Positions 59,452 to 64,000 of a stretch of DNA of 64,000 bases are shown in pieces. The translations under genes were made by a program, and so were the position numbers. This DNA is from Dyella sedimenti. Its GTDB lineage: Bacteria; Pseudomonadota; Gammaproteobacteria; Xanthomonadales; Rhodanobacteraceae. The DNA lies in NCBI RefSeq assembly GCF_022760995.1, contig NZ_JAKWJO010000005.1, forward strand, positions 62,001 through 126,000, given 5' to 3'. Below the pieces are notes generated by a model, which searched no databases, was not told where the DNA came from, and saw nothing but the letters and a program-made list of their open reading frames with translations. Every line of letters begins with the position of its first letter. Within the stretch, counting starts at the first letter, position 1.

Positions 59452-60261
59452 TCACCTCCTCCCCTGCCACGCCGCGAAGATTCCATGCATCGCCTCCAGC
59501 CCCTCGGTCAGCGCCGCTGGCCCCGGCTGCAGGATGATCGGCGACTTGATCTCGTAAAGATCGCCTGCGCGCACCGCCGGGATCGGCTCCCAGCCTTCGC
59601 GCGCCGCCACTTTTTCCGGACGGAAGCGCTTGCCGCACCAGGAACCGAGGATGATGTCCGGCGCCGCGCGCACCACCTCGCCGGGATCGGCCAGGATGCG
59701 GTGCCTGGCCAGCGATTCGCCGGCCATCGCGGGGAATACGTCGTCGCCACCGGCGATGCGGATCAGTTCCGCCACCCAGCGGATGCCGGTGATCAGCGGC
59801 TCGTCCCATTCCTCGAAGTACACGCGCGGCCGCCGCGCGAAGCGGGCCGAGGCGGCCTCGACCTGGGCGATGCGCTGCTCCAGCGAGCGGGCATAGGCTT
59901 CGGCCTTGCCGGCCGCGCCCACCATCGCGCCCAGGCGCCGGATATAGGCCAGGATGCCGTCCACGCTGCGGTGGTTGCTGATCCACACCTCTATCCCGGC
60001 CTTGATAAGCTCGCGCGCGATGTCGGCCTGGATATCGGAAAAGCCGACCACGAAATCCGGTTCCAACCGCAGTATCTCGTCGATCTTCGCACTGGTGAAC
60101 GCCGACACCTTGGGCTTTTCCTTGCGCGCCCGCGGCGGGCGCACGGTGAAGCCGGAGATGCCGACGATGCGGTCCTGCTCGCCCAATGCGTACAAGACCT
60201 CGGTCGGTTCCTCGGTGAGGCAGACGATGCGTTGCGGGTAGCGGTCGTGTTGCGCGGTCAC
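59452..60261 (-). CDS. BtuF-like cobalamin-binding protein without signal peptide
   Basis: 269-aa protein of the periplasmic-binding-protein class III (BtuF/FecB) fold: RIVCLTEEPTEVLYALGEQDRIVGIS, KIDEILRLEPDFVVGF, YFEEWDEPLITGIRWVAELIRIAGGDDVF, PDIILGSWCGKRF and the terminal LTEGLEAMHGIFA. Secreted relatives feed vitamin B12 or ferric siderophores to an ABC importer. Here the N-terminus (MTAQHDRYPQR) has no signal peptide or lipobox, and no BtuCD is nearby, so the protein may be cytosolic. Start is GTG 60261, four bases after yjbQ; no longer in-frame start with a signal was seen. Confidence 0.85.
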   Translation of the reverse strand: MTAQHDRYPQRIVCLTEEPTEVLYALGEQDRIVGISGFTVRPPRARKEKPKVSAFTSAKIDEILRLEPDFVVGFSDIQADIARELIKAGIEVWISNHRSVDGILAYIRRLGAMVGAAGKAEAYARSLEQRIAQVEAASARFARRPRVYFEEWDEPLITGIRWVAELIRIAGGDDVFPAMAGESLARHRILADPGEVVRAAPDIILGSWCGKRFRPEKVAAREGWEPIPAVRAGDLYEIKSPIILQPGPAALTEGLEAMHGIFAAWQGRR

Positions 60262-60265
60262 GCGG

Positions 60266-60703
60266 TCAATGTCCCAGCACGGTCACCGTGAGCTTGCGCT
60301 GGTGCGGATCGCGCCGGTGTTCCCACAGGTAGATGCCCTGCCAGGTGCCGAGCTGCACGCGTCCGGCATGCACCGGCACCACCAGGCTGACCCCGGTGAG
60401 GATGGCGCGCACGTGGGAAGGCATGTCGTCCGGGCCTTCCTCGTCGTGGCGGAAGATCGCGTCGCCATCGGGCACGGCCCGGGCGAACCAGCGCTCCAGG
60501 TCATCTCGCACGGTGGGGTCGGCATTCTCGCTGATCAGCAGAGAGCAACTGGTGTGCAGGCTGAAGATGTTGGCCATGCCGGTATGTACGCCGCTGGCCG
60601 CGACCACCTCGCCCACCTTGTCGGTGATCTCGGTAAAGCCGCGGCCGCGCGTGTGCACGGTGAAGCCGTTCTGGGCGACGTGGTCGGCGGGCGCTGCGCG
60701 CAT
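60266..60703 (-). CDS. yjbQ: YjbQ family protein (secondary thiamine-phosphate synthase-like)
   Basis: 145-aa UPF0047 protein. The conserved GFTEITDKVGEVV, IFSLHTSCSLLISENADPTV with the putative metal His, IFRHDEEGPDDMPSH and GTWQGIYLWEHRRDPHQRKL are all there. Some members complement thiE mutants weakly; the true role is unknown. It lies 30 bp downstream of pdxH. Confidence 0.93.
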   Translation of the reverse strand: MRAAPADHVAQNGFTVHTRGRGFTEITDKVGEVVAASGVHTGMANIFSLHTSCSLLISENADPTVRDDLERWFARAVPDGDAIFRHDEEGPDDMPSHVRAILTGVSLVVPVHAGRVQLGTWQGIYLWEHRRDPHQRKLTVTVLGH

Positions 60704-60733
60704 GCTTGATGCCTCCGAACGGCTGGCAGAACC

Positions 60734-61321
60734 TCAAGGATAAAGCAGTCGGCTGGTCCAGGTCTGGCCGTGGCGGCTCCAGCGCACGCGCTCGTGCAGG
60801 CGGAATGCCGCTCCGTACCAGAACTCCACCATGTCCGGCTCGACCACATAGCCGCCCCAATGCGGCGGGCGCGGCACCTCACGGCCCGCGAACTCGTGCT
60901 CATAGCGGGCCAGCCGCTGCTCGAAGGTCTCGCGGTCGGGCAGGGTCTGGGACTGCAGCGAGGCCCAGGCGCCGAGCTGGCTCTCGCGCGGACGCGAGGC
61001 GAAATAGGCATCCGAGTCCTCGGGCAGGACCTTGCGCGCCACACCTTCCACGCGCACCTGCACGCCGTCGCGCAGCTGTTTCCAATGGAAGCACAGGGCC
61101 ACCTGCGGATGGGCTTCCAGCTGGCTGCCCTTGTCGCTTTCGTAGTTGGTGTAGAAGCGGAAGCCGCGCTCATCGGCGCCCTTGAGCAGCACGATGCGCG
61201 AACTGACGCGGCCGGCCGCGTCGGCCGTGGCCAAACTCATGGCCGTGGCGTCGGGGTCGCCCCCTGCTCCGGCCTCATCCAATAGTTGCAGGAAGGTGTC
61301 AAGGATCTCTGGTTTCAGCAT
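60734..61321 (-). CDS. pdxH: Pyridoxamine 5'-phosphate oxidase
   Basis: PdxH (195 aa) oxidises pyridoxine or pyridoxamine phosphate to PLP using FMN. Signature strands: AMSLATADAAGRVSSRIVLLKGADERGFRFYTNYESDKG, ALCFHWKQLRDGVQVRVEG, YFASRPRESQLGAWAS and the C-terminal RVRWSRHGQTWTSRLLYP. ATG 61321 gives the usual length. Divergent from the P-loop kinase gene (41 bp apart). The first strand pair is at residues 27-66, quoted in part. Confidence 0.95.
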   Translation of the reverse strand: MLKPEILDTFLQLLDEAGAGGDPDATAMSLATADAAGRVSSRIVLLKGADERGFRFYTNYESDKGSQLEAHPQVALCFHWKQLRDGVQVRVEGVARKVLPEDSDAYFASRPRESQLGAWASLQSQTLPDRETFEQRLARYEHEFAGREVPRPPHWGGYVVEPDMVEFWYGAAFRLHERVRWSRHGQTWTSRLLYP

Positions 61322-61362
61322 GGGGTCTTGAATCGTGGCCGCCGCGCGCCATCATGGCCGGC

Positions 61363-62193
61363 ATGTCTCCAGATGCTAGCACGCAGAATTCGACCCTGGC
61401 CGGACACCTGCTCGACCAGTACGCCGGCCGCATCGCCCGCTCCCGCCGCCCCTACCTGCTGGGACTGTCGGGCCTGCAGGGCAGCGGCAAGAGCACGCTC
61501 GCCCGGGAAATGAAGGCCCAGGCCGAGGCGCGCGGCTGGCCCACCGAGGTGCTCTCACTGGATGACTTCTATTACTCGCGCAGCGAGCGCGACGTGCTGG
61601 CCCACCAGGTGCATCCGTTGCTGCGCACCCGCGGCGTGCCCGGCACGCACGAGATCGAGCTGCTGATGTCGGTACTGGCGGCCCTGCCCCAGGCGTCGGA
61701 CAAGCTGCCGGTGAGCTATCCGCGCTTCGACAAGGGCCGCGATACCCGCATGCCGCCTTCCAAGTGGCCGCGCGTGATCCGCCCGCCCCGGCTGGTGATT
61801 TTGGAAGGCTGGGCGCTGGGCGTGCGGCCGCAGACGCTGGCCGCCCTGGAAGAGCCTGTCAACGCGCTGGAACGCGGGGAAGACGCCGACGGCACCTGGC
61901 GCCATTGGGTCAACAAGCAGCTGCGCGGCTACCAGCCGCTATGGCGCAAGCTGGACGCGCTGATCGTGCTGCAGGCGCCCAACTGGGAAGTGGTGCGCCG
62001 CTGGCGCAGCGAGCAGGAAGTAGAGCTGCTGGCCCGCCATGCGCCGCTGGCCATGGACGCGGTGACGATGGCGCGCTTCCTGGCCCATTTCGAGCGGTTG
62101 AGCCGGCATGCGCTGGCCACCCTGCCCGAGCTGGCCGACACCGTGGTCGAGTACGACGACGATCGCCACGTCGTCGCGCTCAACCATAGCTGA
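61363..62193 (+). CDS. P-loop kinase related to D-glycerate 3-kinase
   Basis: 276-aa (or 279 if the ATG at 61354 is used) kinase. P-loop GLSGLQGSGKST near residue 36, SLDDFYYSRSERDVLA, PGTHEIELLMSVLAAL, YPRFDKGRDTRMPPSKW and ILEGWALGVRP match the plant-type GLYK/YGR205W family, homologous to phosphoribulokinase and uridine kinases. The likely reaction is phosphorylation of D-glycerate to 3-phosphoglycerate, recovering C2/C3 carbon; other small substrates are possible. Soluble, no other domains. Confidence 0.85.
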   Translation: MSPDASTQNSTLAGHLLDQYAGRIARSRRPYLLGLSGLQGSGKSTLAREMKAQAEARGWPTEVLSLDDFYYSRSERDVLAHQVHPLLRTRGVPGTHEIELLMSVLAALPQASDKLPVSYPRFDKGRDTRMPPSKWPRVIRPPRLVILEGWALGVRPQTLAALEEPVNALERGEDADGTWRHWVNKQLRGYQPLWRKLDALIVLQAPNWEVVRRWRSEQEVELLARHAPLAMDAVTMARFLAHFERLSRHALATLPELADTVVEYDDDRHVVALNHS

Positions 62194-62196
62194 GGA

Positions 62197-62541
62197 TCAG
62201 GCCAGCGGCTCCACCTGCACCGCCGTGCCATAGGCCAGCACTTCGGTCACGCCCTCGGCCACGTCGTTGGCGTCGTAGCGCATCGCCACCACGGCGTTGG
62301 CGCCGCGCTCGGCCGCATGACGCAGCATCAGCTCGAAGGCTTCCTCGCGGGCGTTCTCGCACAACTCGGTGTAGATCGAGATATTGCCGCCCACCAGCGT
62401 CTGCAGCGCCGCGCCGAGATTGCCGATGACGCTGCGCGAACGCACGGTGATGCCGCGCACGATGCCCATCGGGCGGACGATGCGGTAGCCCGGCAGTTCA
62501 TTGCCGGTGCTGACCATATGAAGCGAAACCTGGGCGGACAT
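62197..62541 (-). CDS. YbjQ family protein (UPF0145)
   Basis: 114-aa member of the YbjQ/DUF74 family, small pentameric beta proteins sometimes called heavy-metal-binding. Typical segments: [28 protein letters not shown] and [24 protein letters not shown] site seven bases before ATG 62541 rules out the longer start at 62580. It converges on the kinase gene and has no clear partner. Confidence 0.88.
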   Translation of the reverse strand: MSAQVSLHMVSTGNELPGYRIVRPMGIVRGITVRSRSVIGNLGAALQTLVGGNISIYTELCENAREEAFELMLRHAAERGANAVVAMRYDANDVAEGVTEVLAYGTAVQVEPLA

Positions 62542-62626
62542 GGGTGTTCCTCCGGAAATAGCCACGTGCTGGATCGTCATCCCGGCGCCGCCCGGGAGCC
62601 AGTGCCTTTGTACACGGCCGTGCCGT

Positions 62627-63466
62627 TCACGCCATGCCGCGGATCAGCGCCGCATAGCCCGCCCGCGCATCGGGCCATCGCGGTACGAAGCCGCTGGCCC
62701 GCAGCCGCGCATTGCCCAGGCGCTTGCTGCCCACGCCCGGCGGCGGCGCGCCCTCGCCCGGTGGCGGCACGCCAAGCAGGCCGGCGAGGCAGTCGTACAA
62801 CTCATGCAGCGGCAGCGGTGTGTCATCCACCCCCAGGTACAACGATGCCGGCGCTTCCAGCGACAGCAGATGCGCGATGGCCGCGGCGGCGTCATCGACA
62901 TGGATGCGGTTGGCCCAGTGCGGCACGGCGCGCGGTGCCCGGGCAGCGCCTGCGCGCAGGCGATCGAGCAGTTGGAGACGCCCGGGCCCGTACAGGCCCG
63001 CCAGGCGCAACACGGTCGAGGGCAGCGGCTGCGCCGCCAGCCAACGCTCGGCCTCCCACAGCACCTTGCCATTGAAACCGGGAGGATCGGGCGGCGTGTC
63101 CTCGTCCACCCAGGCACCGCCGTGTTCGCCGTAGACCGCGCTGGAAGAAACGAACAGCACGCGCCGCAGCGACTCGTGGTCGAGCGCTCGCAACAGGTGG
63201 CGCAGCCCGTCAAGGAACACCGCGCGGTAGGCCGCCTCGTCGCGTCCGGCCGGTGCCGGCAGGTAGACCAGTTGCGCTGCATCGGCGGGCAGGCCGCGCA
63301 GGCTTTCCGGCACGGCGAGGTCGCCACTGATCCAGCGGATGCCGTCGCCGCCATCGCCGGGCGGATGCCGGCGCAGTGCCCACACCTCGTCGCCGCGCGC
63401 CAGCAGGCGCTGCGCCACGCGCCGGCCAAGGTCGCCGCAGCCGGCGAGCAGCACGCGCCGGCTCAT
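62627..63466 (-). CDS. NAD(P)-dependent epimerase/dehydratase-like protein (atypical SDR)
   Basis: 279-aa extended SDR-like protein. Rossmann motif [21 protein letters not shown] near residue 5-25, [13 protein letters not shown] with the catalytic Tyr of a YxxxK-like site replaced in context by Tyr-Gly, [12 protein letters not shown] and the [16 protein letters not shown] motif. It resembles SDR family a5/YeeZ-type proteins of unknown substrate. ATG 63466 preferred; GTG 63475 possible. Divergent from aroK. Confidence 0.85.
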   Translation of the reverse strand: MSRRVLLAGCGDLGRRVAQRLLARGDEVWALRRHPPGDGGDGIRWISGDLAVPESLRGLPADAAQLVYLPAPAGRDEAAYRAVFLDGLRHLLRALDHESLRRVLFVSSSAVYGEHGGAWVDEDTPPDPPGFNGKVLWEAERWLAAQPLPSTVLRLAGLYGPGRLQLLDRLRAGAARAPRAVPHWANRIHVDDAAAAIAHLLSLEAPASLYLGVDDTPLPLHELYDCLAGLLGVPPPGEGAPPPGVGSKRLGNARLRASGFVPRWPDARAGYAALIRGMA

Positions 63467-63497
63467 GCCCGGCACCGCCGTTTGCTAGCATTCACCC

Positions 63498-64000
63498 ATG
63501 AATCCATCGTGCAACCTGTTCATCGTCGGTCCCACCGGCGCCGGCAAGACGTCCATCGGACGCCGGCTGGCCGAGCATTATGGGCTGGACTTCGTCGATC
63601 TGGACCAGGAGATCGAACGGGTGTGCGGCGTGCCGGTGGGCACGGTGTTCGAGGTCGAGGGCGAAGCCGGCTTCCGCCAGCGCGAAAGCCAGTTGCTGGA
63701 GGCATGCAGCCGGCGCCAGGGTGTGGTGATGGCCACCGGCGCCGGCGCGGTGCTCGACCCGGCCAACCGCCGCATCCTGGGCGAACGCGGCTATGTGCTA
63801 TGGCTGCAGGCCACGGTGGAACAGCAGCTCGAACGCCTGGCCAGCGATCGCCAGCGCCCGCTGCTGGCCGGCGGCGACCGCCGCGGGCGCCTGGAAGCCA
63901 TGGCGCAGGCGCGTACGCCGCTGTACCAGGAGATCGCCGACCTGGCGGTTCCCGGCATCCACGAACACGTCCACGCTGCCAGCGCGCGCAGCATTTCCCT
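63498..64000 (+). CDS. aroK: Shikimate kinase, 5' part
   Basis: The first ~167 codons of AroK, which phosphorylates shikimate in aromatic amino-acid synthesis; the frame is still open at the window end. P-loop GPTGAGKTS (about 11-19), the shikimate-binding LDQEIE and FRQRE, GAGAVLDP in place of the usual GGG and LASDRQRPLL for the ATP lid are visible. The 31-bp spacer to the divergent epimerase-like gene leaves little room for separate promoters. aroB would be expected next. Confidence 0.93.
   Translation, partial: MNPSCNLFIVGPTGAGKTSIGRRLAEHYGLDFVDLDQEIERVCGVPVGTVFEVEGEAGFRQRESQLLEACSRRQGVVMATGAGAVLDPANRRILGERGYVLWLQATVEQQLERLASDRQRPLLAGGDRRGRLEAMAQARTPLYQEIADLAVPGIHEHVHAASARSIS

Noticed and set aside
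59427..59464. Hairpin between the M13 peptidase and BtuF-like genes as a terminator
   Set aside because: Only a six-base inner stem (GAGGGC/GCCCTC) is exact, no T-run follows, and it overlaps the end of the minus-strand gene.
57314..59986. Minus-strand open frame of about 890 codons opposite the M13 peptidase
   Set aside because: Shadow of the peptidase gene, which has intact HEITH and GENIAD motifs; the antisense frame also enters the BtuF-like gene out of frame.
1..64000. CRISPR arrays, prophage, integrases, transposases, toxin-antitoxin or secondary-metabolite clusters
   Set aside because: Looked for direct-repeat arrays, recombinase or transposase motifs, small toxin pairs and large synthase modules; none was seen. 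The window is core genome.

Overview
The window is a GC-rich, densely coded bacterial chromosome segment with about 62 protein genes and no rRNA, tRNA, CRISPR array, prophage or insertion-sequence transposase that I can see. Gene content and order point to a gammaproteobacterium of the Xanthomonadales, probably Rhodanobacteraceae (Dyella/Luteibacter/Rhodanobacter-like). This is an inference from pilB-pilC-pilD-coaE, a large TonB-dependent receptor, the Pil-Chp cluster next to gshB-tonB-yqgE-ruvX-pyrB, and GTAG-type REP hairpins.

Layout. 1-3919: end of pilB, then pilC, pilD and coaE (type IV pilus ATPase, platform, prepilin peptidase, CoA synthesis). 4023-7296 (minus): lgt, thyA, folA and a Nudix-ThiE fusion. 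7620-10499: an orphan TonB-dependent receptor with its own leader and terminator. 10644-13126 (minus): dgkA, lemA and two TPM-domain proteins. 13356-17001: a POT peptide transporter and a RegB/RegA-type redox two-component pair. 17002-17572: a repeat-rich gap. 17573-27055: an Ntn-hydrolase asparaginase, a single-chain SCOT CoA transferase, an OmpR-type regulator with an unusual kinase, tesA divergent from a ybbA-ybbP ABC exporter, and a DASS-like carrier. 27057-31835 (minus): a GSGD-repeat periplasmic protein, a plus-strand small-RNA candidate, then gspN-hisN-nudE-cysQ-mazG. 31897-34462: bioA, a small exported protein (opposite strand) and rsmE.

34520-46143 (minus) is the chemosensory system for twitching motility: pilG-pilH-pilI-pilJ-chpA-chpB-chpC. 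No pilK methyltransferase gene is present, and the CheB-like ChpB lacks its catalytic serine. 46542-50467 (plus): gshB-tonB-yqgE-ruvX-pyrB. 50733-53132: a large lipoprotein and a BON protein. 53221-55537 (minus): pilT and pilU retraction ATPases. 55902-59419: proC, yggT and an M13 metallopeptidase. 59452-61321 (minus): a BtuF-like protein, yjbQ and pdxH. 61363-64000: a glycerate-kinase-like P-loop kinase, ybjQ, an NAD-dependent epimerase-like protein and the start of aroK.

How the genes work together: four separate blocks serve type IV pili (assembly, sensing, retraction and probably the TonB3-like protein). The stretch from bioA to yggT follows, as far as I recall, the same order as the corresponding region of Pseudomonas aeruginosa (bioA, rsmE, chp/pil, gshB, tonB3, yqgE, ruvX, pyrB, pilU/pilT, proC), so most of it is ancestral core genome rather than acquired DNA. 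The least conventional elements are the apparently methylation-free Pil-Chp system, a C-rich small-RNA candidate near 28000, a short terminal-inverted-repeat element family ending in TTTGAACAGGCTCT that abuts gene stop codons, the single-chain SCOT, and a histidine kinase with an eroded ATP-binding domain.
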